This document shows positions 22,784 through 33,689 of a stretch of DNA of 64,000 nt, piece by piece. The notes below the pieces were generated by a model. That model did no database searches, had not been told where the DNA came from, and was given only the letters and a program-made list of their open reading frames with translations. Origin of the DNA: Isoetes taiwanensis (taxonomy: Eukaryota; Streptophyta; Lycopodiopsida; Isoetales; Isoetaceae); contig JAJEKV010000002.1 in assembly GCA_021234155.1 (NCBI GenBank), positions 7,207,046 to 7,271,045 of the forward strand. Direction: 5' to 3'. The position numbers were made by a program, and so were the translations under genes. Numbering within the stretch: the stretch's first letter is position 1; each line of letters begins with the position of its first letter.

Positions 22784-24084
22784 TCACCGAGCCTGACGAC
22801 GGTTGAGTGCTCGATGATCTGTATAGACTGTCAGCTTATGAGGAGATCTCTCTAGGAAATGCCTCCACTCTTTGAAAGTTGATTGCCAACAGCTCCTTAT
22901 CATAAATTGGACAGTTGATTTCGGCAGCCTGAAACTTCCCGAATGATAGGCGATCGGATGCGATTCATGGTCATCCCCCTCCTGTGACAGGATACCTCCA
23001 AGAGCAAAATCAGAAGCATCTGCTTCGACAACATATGGGCACGAACAATAAGAACTGATGCTGTGGTAAAAGCATGCTTTAAAGTAACAAAAGTATATTC
23101 TACTTCCACAATCCATTTAAACGGCGCGTCCTTAACCGTGAGGCATGTCAAAGAAAGGGCAATCTCCAAATAATCCCGAATGAAACACCGATAGAAATTG
23201 GCAAACCCAAGAAAACATTGAATATCTCGAATGAAAGAGGGTGTTTGCCACTCCAGAACAGTGCTGACTTTTTTGGGATCTATAGAGACTCCATGTGGAG
23301 TGATACGATAGCTAAGAAACTCCACAGTATCATGCTCAAACTGACATTTCTCCAATTTGGCATATAACCCTTGCTCCCGAAGCTTTTGAAGGACCTGTCG
23401 AACATGCCTCACATGTTCTTCGAGAGTCTTAGAATAAATAGGAATATCATCCAAATAGATGACAACAAAAATGTCTAAGAACTCCTGGAAAACATCATTG
23501 GCCATATGCTGAAATAATGTTGGAGCATTGCTAAGCCCGAATGGCATAACTGTGTACTCAAAATGGCCATAACATATGAGATGCTGTCTTCTACTCATCA
23601 CCCTCCCGGATCTGGATAAGATTATAGGCACCACGAAGATCAATCTTCGTAAAATAGCGCGCACCCTGGAATCGCTCCAACAACTCTGGGATCAGAGGAA
23701 GCAGGTACCGATTTGGCACTGTGATTTTATTGAGGCCACGATAATCAACGCCAGACGCAGAGAATCATTCTTCTTTTTGAAAAAAAAGATAGGCGCTCCA
23801 ACGGGAGACTGAGAATGTCGAATGAAGCCAGTAGCTAGATTCTCTTCAATATAATCCTGCAAAACCTTCAACTCAGTGGGAGATAGACCATATATGGGAC
23901 TATATCGCGGCATTGTCTCGGGTTGTAAATCAATAGGACAATCATATCGATGATGCTCTGGGAGCTTGCTGGCCTTGACTTTGTCAAAAATATCAGAACT
24001 AGCCGACAGATGAACATGGATTGCAAATACTAAACCTGGATCTTGACTTCCAGATTTAATAAACTCGTGAAGAGAAATCTTCAA
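22784..24084 (-). pseudogene. Ty3/gypsy reverse transcriptase and RNase H (broken)
   Basis: Minus-strand motifs in order are PRYSPIYGLSPTELKVL, GFIRHSQSPVGAPIFF, FEYTVMPFGLSNAP, FVVIYLDDIPIYS with the YLDD active site, FLGFANFYRCFIRDY, then RNase H with VEADASDFALGGILSQ and TDHRAL. The clearest uninterrupted piece is 22900-23664. A frame change near 23650 and another near 23000 disable it. The RNase H lies where expected, directly before the linker to integrase (22371-22783). Confidence 0.88.
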
Positions 24085-24119
24085 GATACAAAACTGAGGG
24101 CGTGAAGAAGCCTCTACAG

Positions 24120-24178
24120 AAGCAGGAGCAGGAGCAGGAGCAGGAACAGGAACAGGAGCAGGAGCAGGAGCAGGAGCA
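24120..24178. repeat. GGAGCA/GGAACA hexanucleotide repeat
   Basis: About ten units lie in the linker between protease and reverse transcriptase. On the minus strand they would encode an alternating Pro-Ala/Pro-Val spacer. Confidence 0.85.
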
Positions 24179-24299
24179 ACTAGAATAGGAACTAGAGCAG
24201 AGACAAAAGCCGAATCATAATGTAGAGCAGAAACATGAACAACAAGGACGGAATCAGGAGCCCAAGGTACTGCACGAACTAACGTAGATATTGGTGCAG

Positions 24300-24636
24300 A
24301 GGCCTAAATTGCAGATGAACTGGAACTAGAGCTACCATCAGCAAACCGAAAATATCTAGTACGCCAATCAATCTGTGGGTTGTGTAGCTCGAGCTACGGC
24401 AAACCCAAGACTATTGGCGCATGTGGGCTAGCGATGAGATTGAAAGAAATGCTACAAGAAGCTAACTCGTACAAAACCTGAAGAGGTGCAGTGCATTCTG
24501 TGGCTGGGCCCGAGGACATCTCACGTCCATCAATCACACCGATAGAACTGGGATGCTCAACCTGGCTTCTAGGGATGGCATGCTTAGTGGCGAATGCACT
24601 ATCTATAAAGCAATGCCAATGCTTCCAACCTCCCAA
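24300..24636 (-). pseudogene. Ty3/gypsy aspartic protease region
   Basis: Minus-strand translation gives FIDSAFATKHAIP, a GVIDGREM block and ASPHAPIVLGLP followed by a W-containing line. This is the arrangement of plant retropepsins (SGAxxNFID ... ILGMPWL). The catalytic DSG triplet is not visible where expected, upstream of FID, so the enzyme is probably dead. Confidence 0.7.
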
Positions 24637-24644
24637 CCTCTAAT

Positions 24645-25717
24645 TCAAATGATATAGAGACCAAAAATTCCTTGCTGATCTTTATTTGATGGGATAAACT
24701 TGTCACAAAGCGTGCAAGGAGTCTGAGAAATGGTGGCCAGCCGACGAGAGACTCCTACTATTCGGACCGACCCCTGGAGTTTTTTGACTGATTTGGACGC
24801 TTCAGGGCATCCATGCGCAATATGACCAGCTCCTCCACAGTGGAGGCAAAGATTAGCCTCTCTCCGATGATGCTTCTCGACAGAAGACAAGGATCCTCGA
24901 ACCGCCCAATCAATCTGCATAGGCTCGAGCCCGGACCTGCTTGATTCTACAGATGGGACCGAGGCAGGCGTAGCAACAGGCGCTTGTATAATTGGGAAAA
25001 CCTGACTACATCTCTCTTGCCTACGTTCAAAGAACCGATTATCACAACGAACTGCAAATATGATGGCTTCTTCCAAAGTCTGATGGTCCTCCATAGACAA
25101 CAACATATCTTTGACATCCTCATGTAAGCCCCTTCAAAAACAATCCCGAAGTGCAACATCAACCCAGGCTGTATCTATAGCAATTTGATGAAATTCTAAT
25201 GCATATACTGAAGCTGGACGAGTGCCTTGCCTGAGGTTGTCGAGCTTTGTGACTGTTGTGCATTGCCGATCTGTATCTCCAAAGCTGTCTCAAGCTCTGC
25301 CATGAAGGCAGCAGAATCCTGTAATTCTGGAGCTCCTTTCTCCAACAAAGGAGCAAACCAGCTTAGAACTGGCCCTGCGAGGAGAGAACCAATCAAGCCA
25401 ACTTGTTCTTGGGCCGTGGAATATCTATAAGGGTAGAACTGGATCACAAGCCTGATCTGATTCAAAAAACCACGAAGCTTGGACCGAGAACCATCATATT
25501 TCTCGGGCAAGCTAATTTTGGGCTCCGATGGCCTCAATCGAGAGCTAGAAGCAGATTCATGAGAAGCAACCTGTTCTCTGAGCTCTTTATTGTCTGACTG
25601 CAACTGCTGGCATACTTGAACAAGCTGCCTCCTCCATAGAGGCGATAACCACCAAAAATGAATAAAGGAATGCTTAGGATCAGAGCAGACAAGAATCGAT
25701 AAGGGAAGCCGGTTCAA
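24645..25717 (-). pseudogene. Ty3/gypsy Gag with zinc knuckle (frameshifted)
   Basis: Minus-strand pieces 25196-25717 and 24645-25106 together carry a coiled-coil-like start (QQLQSDNKELREQ), a retrotransposon Gag domain (LPEKYDGSRSKLRGF, GLIGSLLAGPVLSWF) and a CX2CX4HX4C knuckle (CLHCGGAGHIAHGC) near 24830. Gag would form the virus-like particle. The coding begins only a few bases from the 5' LTR, so the usual untranslated leader is missing or very short. Confidence 0.82.
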
Positions 25718-25803
25718 ACTGTTATGGACCTACGTGAAAACAAAGGAAATATATAGAAAATATGCAAAAAATACGGAGGAAATATGCCAAGATTGGTGAA
25801 GAA

Positions 25804-26169
25804 CAGTGTTGTCCCATACGTTACATACATACCTATAGAAAACTTATAAAAAACGTTTTGTACAAGTTTGTATCGATACAAACGTTTTTAACAAAAAAAC
25901 TTTTTTTTTTTAAGATTTTTTTTTTCATTTTCCTTTAAAATGATCTTTGAAATTGGCTACATATTGGCTCTAGATGCCTGCATATTGCCTCAAGCAAGTC
26001 TGTGGACATAAATGCAATCAACAAATGGTTGAAATCGAATTATTCAAAAAAAGAAAAACCAAAAGAAATGGTTAAATTTTGGCAAGATTTTTTATATACA
26101 TACGTAAAATATGTTTATATCGAAAAAAACGTATTTTATATGTAAAATATGGATATTAATACAACACTG
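25804..26169. mobile_element. hAT-type MITE inside the LTR
   Basis: 366 bp with 9-bp terminal inverted repeats (CAGTGTTGT and ACAACACTG) and an 8-bp target duplication with one mismatch (GTGAAGAA at 25796-25803, GCGAAGAA at 26170-26177). The left LTR shows the empty site. The TIR sequence and 8-bp duplication are typical of hAT elements. There is no coding capacity. It includes a perfect 18-bp palindrome (GTTTGTATCGATACAAAC) at about 25866-25883. Confidence 0.88.
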
Positions 26170-26384
26170 GCGAAGAATTTAATATATAAACAAGAATCAA
26201 AAGTACAATGGCCCGAAAGCAAGCAGGAACATGAGACAGATGCCTAGAAAGCTCAAGACTGGCGTTGAACCGGAATGGTTTGACAAGAAGAAGATGCCTC
26301 CTTATATATCTAGGCCAACGGTCAGGATCGCGCCATCCCAATGGATGAGATCATACCACGTGTCATGCATGCATGTAGGTCCTA

Positions 26385-26407
26385 GAATGTTCTAGAACCT
26401 TCTGGAA
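26385..26407. promoter_or_regulatory. Five-block heat-shock element in the 5' LTR
   Basis: Alternating GAA, TTC, GAA, TTC, GAA, each separated by exactly 2 nt, form a perfect five-unit heat shock element. It lies in the part of the LTR that would be upstream in the direction of transcription (leftward), so it is placed to act as an enhancer. Heat-responsive retrotransposons such as Arabidopsis ONSEN carry comparable elements in their LTRs; activity here is an inference. Confidence 0.72.
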
Positions 26408-26616
26408 ACAACCCCACATATAAGGAGATGCGAAGGAATGTTTTCAACAAGTATTGTTAGCGCACTTAGAAAAGGTTTATGATTTGCAACTAGAAGGTTG
26501 CAAGTTCAAATCTTATCTTGTGCAACTACCCATTTGCATCCATGTGACGACCATCTTTTGTACATATGTATTATGTATAATGTCCGTATGATACAAATAT
26601 TCATATGGTCGTCACA

Positions 26617-28330
26617 CTTATCCTCAAGCATAAGGAACACACAAATGTTGTCACAAGGAATTGAACCTTGGCTCTAATACTAGATGTTACACACTAACAC
26701 CTCTGATGATAACCAACACATCAAAAGGGCAGATCTTTATAAGTCCTAACCTATACGAATCTTTATCCCATATTCCAGACACAGACCATATCAGAAATTC
26801 TGCATTTTGGTATACAGAATTGTATCTGCTGTAATAACATTCCATGTATAATTCGAGGCCCAACAAGATTGGAAGGTCGCTCAATCCTCTGCTAATCTAA
26901 CATCTGGTTCAGACTCTGCTCCTCAAAAGCACCTGAAAAGCTATCTGTCAAGTCAATACTCAATGGAATTATTCGGCATTATATGCCACATCATTGACAT
27001 GCCTGAAGAGGTCAACAACATTGCCATCACCAAATGATGGCTCAGACTCGCTTTATGTATTGGCATCGTCCAAATACCTCTGTCTCCTTTTTCCAATTGT
27101 GTCCATTGGCTTAATACCCTCAAAAGTACCATAAATAACACAAACCACATCCTTAGCACTAGCTAAATGAGATGAAAGTTATCTATCTTAAAGCCTCTTT
27201 CCATGATCACAACAATAGCACTGCATTTTAGTCTTAGCAATTTAGTAAATTTTTGCACAAAAACTCTGTTGCATAAACATCAAGAAATTTGCCATCGCCA
27301 GGCTAATAGAGCTTGGTGTTCCCGTATTCCCAGGCTTAGAAGAGCTAGCCTCATCATGAACAACCCCTTTTATAGCTATCATAACATCTTCCCTCATGCC
27401 CTCCAAGGCAACAACCAAAAGCAAAAAACATAAGAAAACCACATGGCCAGAAGAAGCCATGCCAAGTAACGGCATCAGCACGACGAAGTCTCAAAATTTC
27501 AAATCAAAAGCAAAGATCAATCTTTTGCAATACAACAACAGCAAAAATACAAGAAGAAAGCAAGATACATGTGAATAAGATACAAGAAATCGGTCTCAAT
27601 AACCATTGGCATCATAGATCCACCGAAAAACTCCAATTCCACCACAACTACAAAACCATAGACCTTAAATCTGAATACCAACCGTATTCCAAAAGAAGAG
27701 CTCTAGCGCCAAATGACCCCAATGTCCATGAGGGCCAGGAAGTCAAATTAGAATGTTTAATAGCAAAATGCATGGCCAAACTTAAAAACCTAGACAAAAC
27801 CCTAGCTTTGGAACAACTCTCTCTGCACATAGTTAGTAGACAATCACACCCTACAACAATGTCTAAGCAATGATCACCTAGCCAATTTCACTTGCAAAAT
27901 GTGGTCAACAAAACCAATTCAACACATCGGAGCCAACACACCAAAGAACGATCTCTAAGAAATGACAGGCAAGCCCAATTCTCTTGCAAGATGTGGTAAA
28001 CATGAAAGTGAAATTGCGAAGCTTGAACAACTGATATTGACTTCCATATCTCGGTTTATGATGGTGTAGTGTGTGATAAAAACGTTTTCCCTGGTATTGT
28101 GCTCAAACACCATGTTAGACATCCCTTTCATAGATCACACAAAGGCCAACGGTTGGACCACATGGAGAGGGGATTTTTGTGGACGATAAATGTCCATTTA
28201 TCTCCTAAAGAACTCTACACTACCTAAATAAATCGGCCAGTGTAAACGGGAACGTTCTAGGAAATACATCCTCCCTTGTGTTCTTAACTAAGGCCTTTAT
28301 GCAAATGCAACTACATAGAGAGTACCCCTT
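26617..28330. other. Repeat debris, no supported gene
   Basis: Positions 26690-26810 are related to 19060-19180. A minus-strand stretch at about 26950-27160 reads as protein-like text (VCVIYGTFEGIKPMDTI) but is broken by stops and I do not recognise it. Positions 27200-27900 are A-rich on the + strand with short open frames of no known family. The last few hundred bases should include the promoter of the next gene. Confidence 0.4.
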
Positions 28331-28789
28331 CCTGCAGCTCACATCTCCGGCGGCTATGGCGAAGACCTTCGTATCGGTTACGCGGATTTATCCTCGGGTA
28401 TGATTCCTACATCTTCACTGGTATGCCCTGTTTTTCTCCCCACAAATTTCAATCCGTCTCTACATTTTGAAGAGCCTTGTAAAACCCCTTCTTCTGCGTA
28501 ATGCGGTTTGGGAATGGTTGATTAACTAACTGTCAAGAATTTATCATTGTCCAGCTCAAAAACGATAAGATAAAAGTTATGGCTGCCAGAATTGAAGAAG
28601 CCAGAAGACGTTCCCTTTTGTGATTGTGCTGTGAATTCAGCTGCGTTTTTATATCGTGTTGGGTTCGAGCATTTTGATGCTAGGTTTCTGAATTTAGACC
28701 TGGTTAACTTATGTCGAAAAACCCTAGACAACGGGCAAAATCGAGAGGATATTTGAGACGAATTGAAGTGGCGTTAGTTTAGGGCAGTG

Positions 28790-31700
28790 ATGGTGGTAGT
28801 GCTTATTGCAGTCTTGACGACAGTTATTGTGTTGATTTGGTTTCTTTACCGGCAGAATGGTGCCTCAAAAGTACTGCTAAGCTCTAGACGAGACCAGTGC
28901 AGTGATTTACAGGAGAATCCAAGTTTGTGTTGTATGTGTGGTAATGTTCGAAACAGGCTACGTGAAACTGGTACAAAGGGCGTTTCTGTCTCAGACATTC
29001 TTCTTCCTCAAAGACGACCCTTGGGTGTTGTAAGAATGCTCCAATCGATTATACAAGCTGCCAATAATAATCCTGCTAGCAGAGGTAAGAAAGATGATAA
29101 CTTACGCAATACTCATAAAGAGGTTAGAGATACTCCAAAATTTCGTGGTCTAGTACCCTGTTCGTCGCATGGTACAGCTTCATCGACAAAAGTTACAGCT
29201 GCCCCAACATCTGCTAAATTATCCGCTTCATCGGATGTTCCTATGGGGGCATCATCAATGTCTGTGGTTTCTACAAATGTCAATGACACGGGGGAGAAAT
29301 CGTCCACGAGAAAACTTATTTTGGAAATATTGATGTCACCCTCAGGCATGTCCGAAGAACAGGCTGGTAAATTTTGCCTGAAACTTGAAGCAAACACAAC
29401 TTTAGAGGCACTAGCCTCTCTTACAGGTTCAGATTGCAAGGATGTAAACAAGCTTTGTGGTGAGGTTATGAATGCAACACCTTGTCTGGTGACATCCACT
29501 ACAGTTGAATCAGTTGCTGCAGGTTCAGACAATGGAAAGCAGGACAAAGACACAGTTTGCCACACGAGTACAATGCTCTGTGGGTTAAGGGTGGTAGAAG
29601 TAGATTCGGATTTAGAAAATTCTACTGACGGGGAAAGGGGCGTTAAGGAACTGGGGAATATCACAAATTTGCAAACAATGCCAATGCCATACAGCCACTC
29701 ATCTAGCCAAAAGGGTCCTATTTGTCCTTGCTTGAAGGAGAAAGTGCCTGGTATGCAACCGTCTGGGTTGGACCTTAAATCCGGAAAAGCTGCAGATGGA
29801 ATCTCCCTAAGTTGTAATGAATGGTCCACATTATCAACTAGCAAGACGGGACAACTAAATTGCACTCATACAACTGCAATGTCTGATGGGTTAGCATCTT
29901 TGCAGATAAGCTTGTTAGAATCTGCTGGTAAAAATAAGCCGTCCAGGGATTGCACAAGTAATGTCTCTCCTGCTTTGGCTGCACTTACGGTAGATGCTAT
30001 GGGAAGTAAAGCTTCTGGGATGGGGCAAGCTTCTTTTGAATTGGGCAGTGCTTCATATGATCCCTGCAGAAAAGCACCATCTTCGAAATTAAGACCAACA
30101 TCCCAAGACGAAATGGAGGAGGGTGATAATGAGTTTGGACATCGAGGGGGTCTTACTGATGGTCTTGTCCAGAAAGAAGATTTTGAATCTGGCAGTGATA
30201 TGAGAAAAAAGGATAAAAAGAAGAGGAAAAATCGAAGTAAAAAGCAGAAAACTAAAACACCAGCCACCTGCCCAACTGTTACACTTGTTGGTATATGTCA
30301 GGACTTGGATACACAAAATGGATTATCTGATCTTGTTAAGAATGCATTAGAAGTTGAGCTTGGATGTACTTGTGGTACACCAAAAGGTGGTCTCCATTAT
30401 GGCAGTTGCCCATATCCATTTATTTCTTCAGGAAGCATGGTTCAGCGCAAAATTAAGGAACAATATGATGAGCTTGTCCGTGCAAATGCAAACAAGACTC
30501 TTACACTTGCACAGGTAAGCATTTCTTGGTATATTATTAAAGTCTATGTTTTTAATATTTTGAGACCTGATAGTCGCTTTTCTCATGGTTGGCACGTGTC
30601 TGAAGATGGTCTTATTTTCTTGTTATTTCCTTCGCTGCATCAGGTTGGTCGATTTACCACCTGCCTAGTGGATGCTAAGGTAGCACTTCAGAACAAGTGA
30701 GTTTTGTGCCAAGAAAGCATAATGATGTTTTTTAATTGTATTGAAAAGGAGGTGAAATTATGATGTACAGGTCAGAGAATATTCAGCGGAGATTTACCAT
30801 TGCGAAGTCTCTTTTAGCAAAAGCCGACAAATCTTCTTTTGATCGTATTTGTGGTCAGGTAGGTTGAAGAAACTCTATTTTCTTCTAATTTTGTTTGAGG
30901 CTTGTTCCATATTTTTGTCTGGTATAAAGGATGAATGAGTGCTTAGTGTGCTAGCACAATAGTTATGTTATTAGGTGCAATTTAATTATTTGCGGCAGCA
31001 TAACCCATGGCTATTGGCCAACCCGCACTAAAGAAAATGAAATGCCATATACATGTCTAAAAGTTTGAACTGCTGATAGATGTTTTTATAAAGTTATTGA
31101 ACCAAAGATATCTTGCCAAAAGGTGATTCACTTTGGCTTTGAAATTTAAAGTGTCAGTGCTTGTATGCATTCCCAAGCAGCCAGAGACTTATAGAATACT
31201 ACTTGAAATATGCCAAAAGGAATAAATCAAGGGAGGTGGTTAGATGTATTGCAAGTCACTGTATATAAAAGAATACTTTCGGATTGTTAATGCTTTGTAA
31301 TGTCAACTGCTGAATCTAAATGCCGACTCGGTCCTATTTGTGTTAGGGTATATTGTGCATCATTTTGTGATGTTAGGCATAGCTCCTCGGTTGAAATTGG
31401 TCAAGTAGCATTGATGGAACAAACGTGACAGCAACAAAGATGCATGTCCATGTGTGCATGTGAATTGCGGGTTTCTTTTCCTATGGGGAGTGCATAAGAA
31501 GATAATATATACTTTTCTTGATATTCCAGGACACAAGAGCTAGCTTTCTTTTTCCTCTGAACTAATGTTGATTTGCTTGGGTTTTCAGATTTACGGTCTT
31601 GAGGTAGAGCAGAAACGGTTAGAAGAAGATACTGTGGTGTATAATAGGCTTCAAGAACAGTTGAAACTTTCACCAGCTTATCAAAAGGCAAGTATGCTAC

Positions 31701-32338
31701 CACAGTAGCTTTCATGCCTGCAAGTTTTCTCCGGAATAACAATAATCGGTTCGCTTCTTCAGATGCTGGAATATGGACGCACCCACTTTGAACTGCAGCC
31801 AAATACAGGACAGTTAGTTGAAAAGCCACCTATAGAGGATGAGATTTCTTTTGAGGAGTTGCTTGCACAGGAGAAAAAAGATTCCTTTTGGTAGGCAGCT
31901 TTTATGTCAAATCTTTCTTGTGGTTCACTTCAAGCTTTCAATTCGGTGTGGCTTCTTATAAACATTTGTCTTTTCCCTTTCTCTTATGCTGCATGGGCTC
32001 AGCTGTGCTTTCTTTTCTCTTATACCCATCACTAAGCTGTCTAAATCAAGCTTTTCAAACCTCATTTGCCCAGGCTTGCAGAAAGATTCTTAACCTTGAC
32101 TCCTGAGTTCCATTTTTATTCAACACTACAATATGGCTTATCTGCAACAATTGGGCTCTTTAATCCTTGAGTTCCATTGTTTATTGAACAACTTGATATG
32201 ATGCACTTTTCTCCCTTTTTTTTTGTTGCTTGGAATATTAAGAGAGGAGATATTTTTAGTTTAGGTTGCTAAATATTTTCTTGTATTTGTTGCAGGAAAA
32301 AATATGGGACGTCAAGGTCGTCTGTCCAGGTTGTTTGA
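28790..32338 (+). CDS. Unrecognised plant protein with N-terminal membrane anchor, six exons
   Basis: Exons, by splice sites and phase: 28790-30514, 30644-30696, 30771-30858, 31589-31687, 31763-31890, 32296-32338; they join without a stop to 711 codons. The GTG three bases upstream is not used; ATG 28790 follows an in-frame-free leader. Residues 2-19 are strongly hydrophobic (VVVLIAVLTTVIVLIWFL), a likely signal anchor. Then come a CCMCGNVRNRLRE block, a long Ser/Thr-rich low-complexity middle, and a very basic stretch near residues 475-490 (KKDKKKRKNRSKKQK). After that follow a Cys-rich block (LGCTCGTPKGGLHYGSCPYP) and, from about residue 550, a conserved-looking helical C-terminus (LEVEQKRLEEDTVVYNRLQ, then SPAYQKMLEYG). 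The splicing of small exons in frame argues strongly for a real gene. I cannot assign a function. The basic stretch could be nuclear-targeting or bind nucleic acid, which sits oddly with a membrane anchor. Confidence 0.85.
31688..31762 (+). other. 75-nt GC-AG intron
   Basis: The exon ends ...CAAAAG and the intron starts GCAAGT, not GTAAGT; the acceptor is TTCTTCAG. Reading across this junction keeps the frame (33 codons before, continuing MLEYG). GC-AG introns are a minor class of plant introns and normally have otherwise excellent donor matches, as here. Confidence 0.8.
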
Positions 32339-33670
32339 CATTTCAGTTTTGTCCAGTTATGATGGAGAGGACCAGGCCATCTATCAAAGTGGTTCAATCT
32401 TAGAGCAGGGTCTTTACCATGATGGGACAAGTTTCTTAGTTTTCTAGTTGTACTTTTTCCCAAATGCCACTTGGTTTTTGTGGTCTTGTCTATTGTAATA
32501 TATAGTAATAAGTCGTAGTTTTGCATCTCCAGGTTTCCGGAGGTTTTGCATCTCTTGTTCTTTCATCAATAGCGATGTGAAAAGCCCATTTTTTTAAGCA
32601 AAGCAATAGTAATCTTTATAACTTTTGAAATCCAAGAGCTCAATTACTTCAAAATAAAATAACTCATTACCTTACTATTGCATAGCGCCAAAAACATGAG
32701 GTTTTAAGCTGTCTAGCGTTCCTTGTTTGCCCAGTCAATGCTGTGATTGGCGACAACTGAAAGTAGCTCATTGGAAACAGGGAAAGCTACCCTTACAATA
32801 TAACTATTGGGGACCTTGCTTGTGCAGTGCAGGCAGTCGTCAAGAATCAGAGGCCCTAAACATGATTCCAGCTTAGTGAATCAGAGGACCTAAACATGAT
32901 TCCAGCTTAGTGGTGGGTTAATGGAGGAATCAGAGGACCTAAGCATGATTCCAGCTTAGTGGTGGGTTAGTGGATGTGGGCTATCACCACATTGTATGCG
33001 TCTTCAAAAACACCTTTGCACCGTTATGTACGTTTGCCATGTCATTACGTTTTATGTATAGTAACGCATGCGGTATGTTACGTCTGCGGGGAAAAATGTA
33101 AAGTTCTTTATGTAAATTTTGCAAATTTGCCAGGTTAGACTTTTTTGAGGATTTTCTATAAGATCCCAACTATAAGGAGTTGGTTAAGAGATGTTGGTCA
33201 AATAAGAATTAAGAAGTTCATGTAAATGGATTGAACACTATGTAGAAACATAGAATTAGAGTTTTTATTAAATTGACATTAAATTAGGGAGGCACAAAAT
33301 CTTGAGGATATGATTTAAACTCATAATTTATTTTATTTTATTTTTTGGATTTGAGAGTTTAGTCTCAGAAACATGCACCACATTTTGTTGATTGTGGGGT
33401 TAGCTTATATTAAATTGTAAATTAATATTGGAGGGATTTGAGAGTTTAGTCTTCATTTTGTTGGAGGGGTTCGGTATTGTAGTCTTCATTTTGTTTCCTT
33501 TTTGTATTCTTTATCCTATGTGTGTGTGCGCGAGCACGCAATATTCTAAAGCCATTTCATGTCCAATCATTGGATCCATGGCATGGTTGTAAAGATTGCA
33601 AGCAGTGGATATGAGTACCCTGGCACTTTCAAGATTGTAGTAATAATGACATAATTCCTAGATGTCTAGT
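32339..33670. other. 3' region and gene-free stretch
   Basis: The gene's 3' UTR probably ends within the first few hundred bases. A short tandem repeat (32844-32970) and AT-rich DNA with a TATTTTATT cluster near 33330 follow. No further gene is visible. Confidence 0.45.
32844..32970. repeat. Three-unit tandem repeat
   Basis: The unit begins GAATCAGAGGMCCTAA and ends ATTCCAGCTTAGT. It occurs at about 32844, 32878 and 32927, the latter two extended by a GGTGGGTTARTGGA tail. Confidence 0.85.
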
Positions 33671-33689
33671 TATCCTACTGTCACCTACT

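Larger units (their letters stand above)
19196..26616 (-). mobile_element. Complete Ty3/gypsy chromovirus, inactive
   Basis: The LTRs begin TGTYATGRACC and end GTCRTCACA (reading the + strand). The element is flanked by a perfect 5-bp target duplication, CTTAT at 19191-19195 and 26617-26621. Coding order on the minus strand is gag with a CCHC knuckle, protease, reverse transcriptase, RNase H, integrase, chromodomain, which defines a chromovirus; the chromodomain end (HRRYPDKPS) resembles the Tekay/Del type. All domains carry stops or frameshifts. The two LTRs differ at roughly one base in ten by eye, so the insertion is old. A MITE sits in the 5' LTR and a repeat array in the integrase/chromodomain region. 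Confidence 0.92.
25720..26616 (-). repeat. 5' LTR of the Ty3/gypsy element (with MITE inside)
   Basis: 897 bp; subtracting the 366-bp MITE and its 8-bp target duplication leaves about 523 bp, matching the 505-bp left LTR. Being the 5' LTR it would hold the promoter; the five-block heat-shock-like element lies at 26385-26407. Confidence 0.9.

Noticed and set aside
26953-27900. Minus-strand protein-like text and A-rich plus-strand frames
   Set aside because: Broken by stops, no recognised family; described only as debris.
29113-30267. Long minus-strand open frames (250 and 133 codons)
   Set aside because: They are antisense to the long first exon of the 711-residue gene and have no domain; shadow frames.
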